DNA of 64,000 nucleotides from Enchytraeus crypticus (taxonomy: Eukaryota; Annelida; Clitellata; Enchytraeida; Enchytraeidae), in the NCBI GenBank assembly GCA_905160935.1, contig CAJHZI010000447.1, positions 1,801,001 through 1,865,000 of the forward strand, in the 5' to 3' direction. The position numbers and the translations under genes were made by a program. Positions within the stretch are counted from its first letter, which is position 1. Each line of letters starts with the position of its first letter. This document shows, one piece after another, positions 35,386-47,259 of this stretch. The notes below the pieces were generated by a model that saw only the letters and a list, made by a program, of their open reading frames with translations, had not been told where the DNA came from and did not search any database.

Positions 35386-35894
35386 TTAAGGAGAAATAAT
35401 TTTTAACGAGTAGAGATTTCACTTGGTGTAATAAGATTGGCCATTGTATGAACTATTAACAACTGAAAGGCAATCAAGATAACCATTAAGAATGGGTTCT
35501 ATTATTTTTGGCTGATGCTCATTTCATGTTATAATTTCATAACAATAGACATCTCCTATTTGCGAGATATACTATGACTACTAGTGATATAATAAATAAT
35601 ACAACTGAAGTTATAAAATGTGCTTTATATCCAAAAGTGATGTCAGGAACTAATGTGTAACACATATAGTATCTACTAAGTATTTATTATCTTATATTGT
35701 GTCTGGGCCACTTTAAAAGATCACCCATTTATAGTGCATATAAATGTATAGTGTCGTCTACATTATGATGTGTCGAAGGCAAAATATCTCTGATGGGGTC
35801 ATCTTGTTGAGCAAGGAAGTACATTTTAGTGGTAATAAAAACAGACGGTGATTAGAAATACATACGTGGAACCTGTTCACATTGGAGAGGTTGG

Positions 35895-35977
35895 AGAGAG
35901 TGAAAATGATGTTTATTACATCATTTTCACTCTCTTTTTTTCTCAGAGATATTACCTTATTGGTAATATCTCTGAGA
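35895..35977. repeat. two adjacent perfect hairpins
   Basis: The first has 18-bp arms AGAGAGTGAAAATGATGT / ACATCATTTTCACTCTCT (35895-35912, 35918-35935). The second has 16-bp arms TCTCAGAGATATTACC / GGTAATATCTCTGAGA (35941-35956, 35962-35977). Both loops are TTATT and the hairpins are five bases apart. They lie about 280 bp before the mam start codon, so they would be in its 5' UTR or promoter. Confidence 0.9.
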
Positions 35978-36253
35978 GACGAATATAAATATTTTATATT
36001 GTATTGTTTGCATCTTAATTGTAAAATAGATCTAATAAGCGCCCATTTGAAATTTCTACAGTACAGAATTAAGTATACTTAAATCTTTGGATTATGGAGT
36101 TTAAGTGACATTCCTAGATTTGATGCAATGAAAACCTCCAAGAACATTGACACTAGTTAGTGAACTGAGAATTAAATGAGTTTTTTGCAAAGTCAGGACA
36201 ATTTCTTCTAATAAATTTTAATGTGAAAAGAATCAAACTTTACATGTACTAGT

Positions 36254-36634
36254 ATGATGAACGGAGTAAATATAGGACTGGGAGGGGGAGGCCCTCATGT
36301 GCCCGTGGGGGGTGGAGTGGCGGGTGATTACGGTATGCTGGGTCGTGCCGCCCCCATTCATCCTGGTGACGCTGCGGGGCGGTTCAACAGACGCATGGAC
36401 ACATACAGACAGCACAGCACAGAGGCAGCTAATCACTATGAGTATGTGTTTGATGAGACGGCTGAGAGCCAGCGGCAGCAGAGTGCCCTTCTACATCAGA
36501 GGTGGCTGGAAAGCAAGAACAAGATGAATTTAGGCAAGGCAAAATCTCGTGGAGGTGACGGGGCTGTGCCTTCCACTGTGCAAGGCACGCTGGGCGGCCC
36601 GGGTGTCACAAATACTGCAGTAGCCGTCCCATCT
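36254..36634 (+). CDS. mam: Mastermind exon 1, N-terminal Notch/CSL-binding domain
   Basis: Mastermind is the nuclear co-activator that locks onto the groove between the Notch intracellular domain and CSL and recruits p300 to switch on Notch targets. This exon encodes 127 residues. Residues 1-42 are glycine-rich. Residues about 43-98 (GRFNRRMDTYRQHSTEAANH, YEYVF, RQQSALLHQRWLESKNK, LGKAKSR) match the MamL-1 domain: a basic start, a long kinked helix and the HQR...SK.K end typical of the family. The start is ATG ATG at 36254/36257; an in-frame TGA at 36224 lies upstream and A stands at -3. The donor is CCATCT/GTAAGT after 36634, in phase 0. Reading on gives 16 more residues and a stop at 36683-36685. 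The call is strong for the domain. The start is inferred, and a noncoding 5' exon may exist. Confidence 0.88.
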
Positions 36635-36727
36635 GTAAGTAGATCAACTATTAATGTAGTCTGCTCTAGAATAGAAACTATCTGATTTATAATCCAACAC
36701 ACCCACACTCATACATATACACAGTAT

Positions 36728-36733
36728 ATTAAA
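36728..36733 (+). terminator. possible intronic poly(A) signal
   Basis: ATTAAA lies 43 bp after the stop codon of the read-through frame of mam exon 1, in the middle of the near-palindrome CAGTATATTAAATATACTG. Use of this site would give a short transcript. A hexamer alone is weak evidence. Confidence 0.25.
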
Positions 36734-39222
36734 TATACTGTATATGATTACGCATACAGTATGTGCTTATACTCTATTAGCCACAAAAAACTTAACCCCT
36801 AGAGCTCTATTTCTTTCTCTAATAATTTCATTATCTGAAATATGTATACATTTGAAATTATCCAATATGTCCAAGATACCTGGCTAGCTTAACATTATTT
36901 TAAGTTTCAAGCAAACACTAATGCTGTTATTCATTAGGGAGATAATTCGCAGTTTAAACCTCAACAGTGGCATAAACTACGGATATAAGCAGAAGCTTTG
37001 ATTCTAGTTTAGATTAGAGTCATAGTATTTGGAGGCTTTTAAGTTTTAAAAATAATAATTGATACAAATTTTAATAATGGCTCTACTAGAATTTGTATGA
37101 CTTCAATTAGGACTGTTTTTGTAAGGATTTTCAGTACCTGTATTAGCAGATTCTTACAAAGTAATGAAAATATACATAACAGGTGCAGTCTTACAGGTCT
37201 CAAGTTTCCTCTCTCGGTCTCTCTCAGTCGCAGCTTAGACTTAAGGTTACTTCTGTCCACAGGCTTGTTGTCCTGTGCTTATATTTGGATTTTAGTTTAA
37301 TATACTCAATGTATATAATTCAGTATAGTTTCCCTAGCTTTCAAAGGATTAAATTATGATAAACCATCCTGTCTTTTTGACCTGTCATCAACATATAAAC
37401 CCTCTTGTGGTTTTCAAAGTCTTAGTAAAAGTCTTTGCTACTTCTATAAAAATCTTCTTATATATTCGATATTAGATCTGCCATTGGCAGACGTACCTTC
37501 ATGTTTTCTGCTTCAACACTATTAAACTCTCTACCACAAAACATTCTATCTTATATTAGCACTTTCGTGGGCAAACACATCTCTTTCCACCATAGGTCAG
37601 TCTCGGATCTTTTACTTTGATCTGACTTTCTCTTGCAGTTTTTGTGTATTCACTATTACTCAGTGGTCATCCTGTGGTGCGTTGGCGTTTGTTGATGCTG
37701 AGTCTACTTGAGGCGTCCGTGACATTGCCTTAAGGCGAGGAACCAGACGTTAAATTCTTGTTGACTGGTTGATTGATTACTAAGCTGTATGATTCGTTGA
37801 ACAGTATAAACATAGTATATAGGCGACATTATTGCAGCTCGATATCGATGACTGGGAATGTGTTGAAATGGAATTTAAATGCATTCAAATATTTGTATTT
37901 GAAAACAGAAGTTAAATTTCAAAGTTATTTAGTACTTGTTTAATAACCTGTAGTTTAGGAACTTAAGGTGTGTTCTTGAACTTCCAAATGGTTGCTGCAA
38001 ATGTTTGCTGAGATCTAAATTGTACCAGAATTTCTTTCAGATTGGCAATGAATATTTCGAAATGTTCGCCAGCTTGCTGGAATGTTGGGGTGGGGTGCTG
38101 GAGCCGTTGCGTTTGATTGTATGAAGGTCTAGACTTCCTGGTGGAGTAAATCCACGAGTGTCATGCAGGCTGATAGCACAGGAGTCTATTCAGACTATTA
38201 TAGTGCAGCTGCCGATGTGTATATGTGTATATGTGGGGGGGGGGGGGCGGGTGGTACACAGTGGGTAGTACGGTGTCTAGCGGCAGGTGCACCGTTCATA
38301 TAGTCTCAGGCCCACCGTGTATTGTCATCTAGCTAAATACTGTCTTAGCGAACCGTTGAATGTGTGTTTGGTTGTTAAGCTTACCTGACACTTGACTGTA
38401 ATAACCACACTGCCCCTCTTTCAGCGGCAGGTCCATGCCTCCGTGGTAAACATTCCCACTTCTGGTATACTATCTCGGTGACTAATGATTAATTTAGCTA
38501 GCAGTACCTTCATTCCATTAAAAAATCTAACATTTATTACTATTGGTGTATTCTGAAACTATTGAAAAACGTGAATTGTGAGTTGATTCGCTGTCGCTGT
38601 TCTCTGTATATAAATTATGCTTTTGACGACTTTTTGCTTGACACACGCGGATTTAGGTTGAACTAATAATTTCGCTCAAATAAGCTGGAGTGTTACATAT
38701 TTCAGGTTGAATAGTAATTATAGTCCAGCTGTTGTGAAAGTGGCAACTTTGTTCATTCTCAGTTTTGTGATTAGTATGACCATATAGAAACATTTTATAC
38801 TGTAACTCTGATTTATAATTGAGAAAGAGAGCGCAAGAGTTTCATGAGTTACTAATTTGCTATTGTATACATTGACTGCCAATTGAGCCTGATTGTCTGG
38901 TTACCTTGTAAAAAATGAAAATCGTGCATATTAAAGTCGCTGGTAGATTTAGTTAATGTTCTAGTTTTCTGTGCGATGGCGGGTCCATGGTATTCGTGGT
39001 CTGATATTGAACTTTGTAATGAGAACTCCCTATAGATAAGCTAGTTTATCCTACCTGAACGATTGTACCATATTGTAGTTCCTAGTTTGGAAATATGATT
39101 TCTGAAGTAACTATCCGTCGACTAGTTTGGCTACTCGACTATTAGTCGAAGCATATGTGTAGGTTTAACTGTAATTGAGTTAATATGAGCGCTGCTGGTA
39201 GAGTACTCGATATATTATTTGT

Positions 39223-39286
<64 letters not shown>

Positions 39287-39747
39287 GTATGAGGTTCAGG
39301 TTAGGGAATTGCTTCATAAGAAATGAAAATTATTGAACAATAGTCGAATGATTTGGATGCTGAAATCGTAAACGATTAGATTATCTGTAATTATACATAT
39401 TAGTATAATTAAGATTAATTCTGCGACGTTATACAATAAATTATTTAAAGATAGTGAGAGAGGAAGAGGAAGATGATATAAAGTGTTATATAACTCGTTG
39501 AATATATTGCACTCATTGCAGGTATATGCAAATAATTGTTTGGATTGAATGTTGTTGTTGTATTAATAAATGTGAGAAGTGAGAACGAGAAGCAGCCAGT
39601 GTCTAGATGTAGAAGAATCGTGTGGCCCTGGTCTGTACGTATGGTCGTTAACTGTGGCGAGTATTGTCTGCAGCTAGTATCAATGTGCTTCCTTTCCTTT
39701 CATTTACTGCACGCTGGCAGTGATTAATTGCCGTTGTCTATTCTATC

Positions 39748-39789
<42 letters not shown>

Positions 39790-40519
39790 ACTCTCTCTCT
39801 TTCTCTCTCATAGGATTTGAGGAAGCGACAGTGAATGCCTCTTCTTGCTCCTTGTTGCCATCGTATAGTACTACTGCTTTAGATAGTCGTGTTTTCATGT
39901 TTTATTATAATTTATATTTAGCTGCTAGTCTTGTTTTATTCTGTCATGATATGTAGCATGTTTCTGTTGTAACGGAATCACGGATAGTTTTATTTTTCTT
40001 TGCAGTGATCGCTGTGCCATAGTGATTTTACTCCTTAGTAACATACATGTAGAACAGTACAATTGTACATGTACATGTATATACATGTATATTATAAAAT
40101 ACTGTTATGACAATATGCTTTGCTGGGCTTCAATTTTCTAGTTATTAAGATATAAAGAATGCACATGATCAAAAGACCTACTGCAGTAATTGCGTTTAGA
40201 GTCAGTTTCTGTATCACAGATCTAGGTCACTTAGATTGTCTGTGTGTACATAAAACCTACGACCAACCTCTTGCTCATTGAGCAACATACTGCAACATCG
40301 CCCATTCAAATAGAGTAAGACTGCTGCGCGGACGATGATTGATTGAGGATGATGGTGATTGATTGATATTGATTGATTACTGGAGAAGTATTACATGACT
40401 AGCGCTGTATGAAAGCGTTCGATCGACCTGCGAGCTCGGACGCCACAAGGCTAATCTTTTATGCAGAACTCAGCCGGTCACTATTTTCTGTTCTACGCTG
40501 GGTTTGAATGAAGCTTGAG

Positions 40520-40735
40520 CGCACCCATTGGTCAAGCATTCCTGTAGAGACGCCGTGCATTGGCCTGCAATTCGATTCCTCTCATCCAGATTTTCCATCT
40601 AATGAGAAATATTGACACAATGTTATTGTGGGTTGTTGCGCACGTTGAAGTGGCGTTGGTCAATGAGAGAGGTCGAAAGAAGATGTGGTGAACCAATCAG
40701 ATTACGCGACACATGCGCCAGGTGGGTGTAGAGTG
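40520..40735. promoter_or_regulatory. CCAAT cluster, possible internal promoter
   Basis: There are three CCAAT motifs: ATTGG at 40527 and 40559, and ACCAATCAG with CCAAT at 40693. CpGs are more frequent than in the surroundings (GCGCAC, GACGCCGTGC, TTGCGCACG, TTACGCGACAC, TGCGCCAG). The block ends with CCAG/GTGGGT at 40721, which could serve as a splice donor. I infer a possible alternative first exon for mam; no TATA box or initiator could be fixed. Confidence 0.35.
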
Positions 40736-41379
40736 GAGAGATTTGTGTAGGAGCAGATGCTGTAGTGAAGTCTTGTGGAGATTCGGTTATCGAATCTGAG
40801 CATAAAGCTTAGCGAGTAAAAACAAATCGTCCTGTTAACAGGAACGGCTGAAACTACCTCCACTTCTATTTTAATCGGTGCTCCTCCACTGCTCATTAAA
40901 TATCTGCATGAGCGTGTGCCATCTGAGCAAATATCTCCCCATCCACTTCTAATTGAATTAGAGAAAATCTGGAAATTAACCCGAAGAAAATTGCATTATT
41001 TTGCTTGTTTGAGATAAATCAGTTTACTGTGTAATAGGCCTAAATCATTGACACTGTCGAGTTAGCAAAAATTCTAATTTTTACGTTTAAAACTGTTTTT
41101 GTTTATGTAAATCATTCTTTTTACTTTTTAAAGTTTAGATTTTTTAATCAAAAAATTGATTTTTCACTAATTACAAGAAATGTGTGATGATCAATTATTT
41201 CTATAGTATTTGTTAGAAATTTTTGTAAAGTTTTGAAATTATTGTAATTATTATGCTTCTAATGATATAAAGTGTAAATATGAAAACGCAAACACACAAT
41301 GATTGTATGACTTTAAAGCTTATAACGTGAAGAATACCGTTAAATGCTATACACACAAGCAATAAGATGGAATATATCA

Positions 41380-41640
41380 AGTACTAATATAGGTAGCAGG
41401 TTCAACTGTGATTTCATACGATGCTTCCTATCTCTCTAATGTTCTAGTGTCAGGATCAAGTTATTGATTCATACTCAAGAGTCTGCTTTCAAATTCCAAA
41501 AAAAGCTCTCCATAAATCAACAATACCTTCACAAAAGATGGTTTTCTGTTGCCTTCCTCAGTTTTGCTTAGTCGCCTCTTACAACTTATGCAGTTTACAG
41601 TTGGTCCAGGACATAACACAGGACCTGGAACGAGATTAGT
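41380..41640 (-). repeat. family C repeat with SINE core
   Basis: Minus strand: CTGTGTTATGTCCTGG, a core mutated to GTTGTAAGAGGCGACTAAGC, AACTGAGGAAGGCAACAG, TTTTGTGAAGGTATTG, and a tail related to GACACTAG. The fullest relative of 25493-25878. Confidence 0.75.
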
Positions 41641-41889
41641 ACTTAGTAGAGTTTCTTAATTTTCTGTTTCTTTGCTTAAAGTAAAATTTATTAATTTATA
41701 TGAAGACTTTATTTCCTTTAGTTAAGCTTTAGAGTTAAGTTCATTCTTCAGGCAAGTACTCTAAAATTGTATAAGACTTTAAAAAACAATTTCATGATTT
41801 TGATTATTCATTAAAAAATTATTATGTATTTCATGATTTAAATTAATAAATTTAAATCACATCAATCGTAGAGACTTGACAGGTTTACA

Positions 41890-42650
41890 TGTGGTTCAAG
41901 CTTTGACGAGATCTTAGGATGATCCATGCTTTGACGGGATCTTAGGATGGTACATGCTTTGACGAGATCTTAGGATAGTACAAGTTTTGACGAGATCTTA
42001 GATCAAGCTTTAAATGACAAGATCTTAGGATGATCCAATCCTTGATGAGATCTTAGGATGATCCATGCTTTGGTGAGATGTTAGGATGATCCAAGCTTTG
42101 ACGAGATCTTAGGATGGTACATGTTTTGGCGAGATCTTAGGGTGGTACAAGCTTTGTCGAGATCTTAGGATAGTACAAGCTTTGTCGAGATCTTAGGATA
42201 GTACAAGCTTTGATGAGATCTTAGGATAGTACAAGCTTTGTCGAGATCTCAGGATAGTACAAGCTTTGTCGAGATCTCAGGATAGTACAAGCTTTGACGA
42301 GATCTTAGGACGGTCCATGCTTTGATGAGATCTTAGGATGGTACAAGCTTTGTCGAGATCTTAGGATAGTACAAGCTTTGTCGAGATCTTAGGATAGTAC
42401 AAGCTTTGACGAGATCTTAGGATAGTACAAGCTTTGACGAGATCTTAGGACGGTCCATGCTTTGATGAGATCTTAGGATGGTACAAGCTTTGTCGAGATC
42501 TTAGGATAGTACAAGCTTTGTCGAGATCTTAGGATAGTACAAGCTTTGACGAGATCTTAGGACAGTCCATGCTTTGATGAGATCTTAGGATGGTACAAGC
42601 TTTGACGAGACCTTAGGACGGTCCATGCTTTGACGAGACCTTTACTTACG
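41890..42650. repeat. 28-bp satellite array
   Basis: About 27 copies of a 28-bp unit, GATCTTAGGATAGTACAAGC followed by TTTGACGA. Variants GTCGA, GATGA, ACGGTCCATGC and GGTACAAGC alternate in a recurring order, so a higher-order unit of several monomers is likely. Each unit has AGATCT-like and AAGCTT sites. It lies inside mam intron 1. Confidence 0.95.
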
Positions 42651-42954
42651 TTGATATACAAATAAATTATTTGAGCAGATTTTCTAAATGATCCAAGCTT
42701 TTAGTAACAAAATGACGTGATCTCACTTTCTTTTGGGTCTCAACGAGACTTGTTGATGCTGATCAAACTCCTGCCGGAGCGGACTTAAGTCAAGCAGACC
42801 TGAGTCTGGCTTGATTTGTCGCTGATGACGCCTTTTGGTTGTGTACGTGGAGTTCATGAGGGCCTATGGAGTGACTGTTATTACTTTTGAAATATTAAGA
42901 GATTTTAATTTAATTATTGTATACGGGTGCAGTTATATTTCAATATGTACTAGT

Positions 42955-42995
42955 ACGTCCCTGGGTTAAAAGCTCGTCCCTGGGTTAAAAGCTCG
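42955..42995. repeat. 20-bp direct duplication
   Basis: Two identical copies of CGTCCCTGGGTTAAAAGCT in tandem. Confidence 0.9.
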
Positions 42996-43987
42996 AGTTG
43001 ATTTTAACGTCAATTTTTGGCCCTAGGTAGTATGTTAGAAAGAAACGGGGAGTGTCTAGAGAGATCTCTCTGTTTGCATTAGTAGCGCTGAACGAATGAC
43101 TGACTTCTCATAGCGACTGGTCTTGTTGCAGTATAATTCTTGCTTCACCGTTGCGTTTTCTTTAATGGATATTATTTTATGAATGGGTTTTGCAAGTACC
43201 AGGGCTACATTGTGTGAACCCTACGATATGTGACCCGTTCTCAATCCTCGGCGTTGCTTCTCTGTTATAAGAGTTCTTTCATCCTCTGCCATAGACAACT
43301 CTACTGCCTGCATGATTAGCGTCGTGCTTATTCAGGTTTTGTTATGTGTTTTAGAAATTGTTACTGGGTGCAGAAGTGCCTCCAATTTTGCTGTAGATAG
43401 CGTTAGTTTAAATCAACCAAATATTTCTTGCATTTGGTAGTTGTATTAAAAAAATTAACTAGAATCTTTATATCTCTCTAGTTATTTGAAAACTGCGAGA
43501 GTATTCTTGCATCAACTACTTCAACGCATATGACTGTACCATGATGGCCGCCTTCATCTGAGATTCTTGTTGTGCCCACTTAAAGTGTCAGAATTACAAA
43601 GAATTCCACTTAACCTAGTTGTTTAATGGGTATCGAGTATCTCTACAACATATGAGGTTACAACATAGTTATGACTTGTAACTTTCGGATAACTTGACAG
43701 TATTTCAGTGCAACTTGTCACTGGCTAATAAATAAATAACGATTTGATAACTGACAGACCTGAAATGATAAAAAAATTGCAATTAAAGTTGTTTCGGCTT
43801 TTACTATGCGACTAAATATGAACACGAAGACCAAGAGCTTTATATATGTTGCAACTTTTTAATAATTTCATCTTATTTGATCAGTTCTTAATACTAATAT
43901 CAGATGACAGTGGCATTGATGTGATTCCGACATGTAATTAATAAGTAATTATATAGCATTATGAATTATGCGTCATACTTCTTATTT

Positions 43988-44068
43988 CTAATTAACTAAT
44001 TTATTAACTAATTTATTAACTAATTTATTAACTAATCTATTAACTAATTTTTTAACTAATTGATTAAC
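43988..44068. repeat. 12-bp tandem repeat
   Basis: Six to seven copies of TTAACTAATTTA, ending right before a SINE family E copy. Confidence 0.9.
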
Positions 44069-44072
44069 GGTA

Positions 44073-44335
44073 AACATGTGGTGTTAAAAAGTGATAGATA
44101 TCAACATAGTTGAGCATTTCACTATAATGCGTGTTTACTTTTTACTTTACTCTCTCAGCTAGTGGGTTCGAATTCCGGCCACGCTGATCTGAGAGTAATA
44201 TCTCGGACATTCACTGAACTGGTTACACGGAAAATGGAATAAATTGCCTAACGGTTGAAACATGTGGTATTAAAAAGTGATAGATATCAACATAGTTTAT
44301 CATTTCACTATAATGCGTGTTTACTTTTTTCTTAA
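44073..44335 (+). repeat. SINE family E, dimer-like copy
   Basis: The tail block (CATGTGGTGTTAAAAAGTG ... ATAATGCGTGTTTACTT) occurs at 44080-44145. A unit with B-box GGGTTCGAATTCCGGCC (from about 44163) follows and ends in a second tail block (44260-44333). The first unit therefore lacks its head. Confidence 0.85.
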
Positions 44336-45957
44336 CGGGAGTAAGTTCAGAACTGTCACAATTTTCATTTTCCACTTGAGGTGAAATTTAAATTTACTGT
44401 GAAGTCTCACTGTCTTAATAAATGGTCATAAAATGTTTAAGTTACTTATTGCTAATACTGTACGGAGTTGTGAAAATGATTCATTTCTCTCTTTGAAGTT
44501 AAAGCGTTATTTAATCATCTATCACATGTTCTACATGTATTTTTTGTGAGATATTTTTGTGATATAGGCCTATAGTCATAATCTTGAAGCATATTTCTTG
44601 TGTATAATCTTTTTAACGAACCTGTTGAAATGTGCCTTAATTAATCGAAATCTAAGTTATTCTCATTGAGACGGTTTAAAGACGATTTGCTAAATGAAAA
44701 GGTATCCAGTAACTAATAGGCTAATAGCAGAATCTAGTAGACTAGTAGCTTGTTTTACTGTATGTAATTGTTGTTGTTGAGAAGCATTTTGCATGATATA
44801 CTCTATTAAATGTGAAACATTTCTTTTAAATCTTTATTTTTGTGGCTTTCGTAATTCCTTTTCTACAGGTTTTTCCTGTTTTGAACCGAAGATCTCTTTT
44901 GTTTGCCCAGTGCCCAATTGTGTATTATATTTTCGTCTCACATTTTCCACCAAACATAATTATAAATGTGACCAAAATGTGGAACGATATATGTAAACAA
45001 TATAGTTTGCACTTTATAATTATTAGCTTTTTTAGCTGTTGGGCTGTGTAACATTATAATTAGTACTCTTCTTATGTACATGTAATATATAATATGTGCT
45101 TGTTAGTGTGCTCGTAATATTTTACGCAGTAGATTGATGTGCCATATGCGTAGGTGTGTTATGCCTGACCCGTCAGCGTAATAAAATAGATTACGCTATA
45201 TTACATGGACACTGCCCTGTGTTACATACAGGCTGGGGTCAGCCACTGCTTTGTTATGACGTATTGCTACAGTTATTGAAGGTAAGAGTGCTTGCAGTGA
45301 AAGTGCCTAACGTAGTCACTGCTGCTGCCTTTGTGTGTGTAGGTATGTGTGTACGTGCCAGTTTGTGTGTGTGCGTATGTATATGTGTTAAAAATGTGAT
45401 CTAATTGTAAGGAATAGGTGAAGTTCACTAGTCGTAGTGCTCCACAGCTGATGGCAAACTGTTTAAAGAGTTTGTTATAATTCTGATACCACTATAGCAA
45501 CATATCTAACCCGAAGAAATGTTGCTATAGAAGAAGCTATACACTATCAACTAAGAGTAGCTCCTTGAGTGATAAAAACTTCGTTACACTAACGTTAATA
45601 CAGCTCCGGTTGTATTAAATGACGCTACAAAACTATTCATTAATCATACGTTTACACTATTTGTGTTTACATGATTTTGCTATTTTATGTATAGTGTAAT
45701 TTTATCTGTTGTTGTCAGATTTTTGTAAAATATTCGAAGATATTATAATGTAAAGTTACAATTGCAAGAATTAATTCATCACTCAAATATAGAAATTTAG
45801 CGTCAACTTCCCCAGGAGGAGTCGATGTTAACCCGGACTATGTGCAATTGCAGTTTCTATTGCAGTATGTAACATTACCTGCCTCACAATCTGGCCAATA
45901 GATAATTGTCGATTAACCAGTGACACGTAAGTCAAACGAAAAGAATATGTTGTGAGG

Positions 45958-46100
45958 CTGTACATTGAAGTAGACAAAGTAGTCTACACTTTCATCAAGT
46001 CTTACTGTTCCAGTACTAGTGATGGAGTATGAGATATGTACATTGAAGTAGACAAAGTAGTCAACACTTTCATCAAAGTCTTACTGTTCCAGTACTATTT
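45958..46100. repeat. diverged 78-bp tandem duplication
   Basis: GTACATTGAAGTAGACAAAG through TTACTGTTCCAGTACTA appears twice, 78 bp apart, with one substitution and one inserted base. It ends about 45 bp before the candidate exon at 46145. Confidence 0.9.
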
Positions 46101-46144
46101 ATCTGTGTAAGTATTGATGTAGTTTGAGATACATTTCATTATAG

Positions 46145-46336
46145 AAAGGCACGCGAGTGACAGAGAATTTGGTTGTTGGTAATTTTGATGCAATCTCTTT
46201 TCCTGTCCATACAACTCCCGGTGGACCAGCGTGGCTGGAGAGAGAGCGCAGTCCTCGTGTATTCCATCACCTCCCGTCAGCTGACCAGGGAAGAGTGCAC
46301 GCTGAGCCTGTCACATCTGATAGTGGAAATAGCCGG
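46145..46336 (+). CDS. candidate mam cassette exon (64 codons)
   Basis: The segment opens after an acceptor-like TTTCATTATAG and closes at AGCCGG/GTAGGA. Both borders are in phase 0 and its length is a multiple of three, so it could join exon 1 to exon 2 without changing frame. It has no internal stop. The translation begins KGTRVTENLVVGNFDAISF and holds PGGPAWLERERSPRVFHHLP; it is richer in GC than the flanks. I recognise no domain. Without splicing the frame runs to a TGA at 46358-46360. Three conditions met together make an exon plausible, but it is unproven and could be chance. It would insert a charged linker after the MamL-1 domain. Confidence 0.4.
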
Positions 46337-47054
46337 GTAGGATTTGTGCTAGGGTTATGATGAGTATCAGAAACACTCGTTACGTTGTTCAGTTGCACTG
46401 TCATTTGCTACTGGATCTATTGTGCTGTGGTAGAAAGTGTTGAAATTTGCTTTGCGTTTTACAAGTTTATTTGGATAGTTCGAGTTGCAGATTACAACAT
46501 TATTATAGGAAGCATCGACTGTCGACACAGAAAATACAGGTTATAATGCTGAGTCAGGGTAAACATGGGGCACCTGACACTTGTAAGGACCTAAATCTAA
46601 AAATACAATCATTAACTAATTAGCTTGGTATTAGTTAGATATCGTATCAGTTACGTAAATGAACATAACTTTTTATATTCAAATGTATCTATCATGCAAA
46701 TTCAGCCGCTTAAAGAAAATTAAAAATAGTAAAATACTTAAAATGCACTTTAGTTAAAAATAAAAAACTTAGATTTTCTGAAAACAAACCTCGGTTAAAA
46801 GATACTTAGAGGTAACGGTAAAACACCGACAAGGATCTGTCCTGTAGAAAAACAAGCTGCAAACAACACCTGAACACCTTGGTCATTTGCCCCGTTTAGC
46901 ATGTATACAATTTTACACCAGATAGATTGAAGTCTAATTTGTCTGTCTAGGTTTTTACGATTTGAGAGTCTTATCCAGTTACATTTTTCGATGGATAAAG
47001 GTAGTTGCTATGCTTCAGACCACTGTTCAATGGAATTTAGCATAGATGCGAAAT

Positions 47055-47215
47055 TATTTACATCTTCATTACTTTAGACTGATTATCTGGATTTTGAAAT
47101 TTGCACCGTTTTTGGACCTTCCTTATGCTCACCGGCTTGATTTTGTCTCAATAGTGCTCGATGTTGTCATTGATGACTGTAGCACTCTAATTGTTGTTAT
47201 GTTATGTTATGTCAT
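47055..47215 (+). repeat. dispersed repeat family D
   Basis: ACTTTAGACTGATTATCTGG, TTTTGGACCTTCC, GCTCACCGGCTTG, AATAGTGCTCGATGTTGTC, ending in GTTAT units. Very similar to 29980-30128. Confidence 0.8.
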
Positions 47216-47259
47216 CCACTATCTTATTTGGGGAGATGTAGGATTTCGTATCGTTCGCA

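Noticed and set aside
38236-38249. G run as a G-quadruplex regulator
   Set aside because: A single homopolymer-like run in an intron; slippage explains it and no second G run lies beside it in a regular pattern.
41890-42650. CRISPR-like array of 28-bp repeats
   Set aside because: The units are directly joined with no unique spacers, and the DNA is eukaryotic. It is a satellite.
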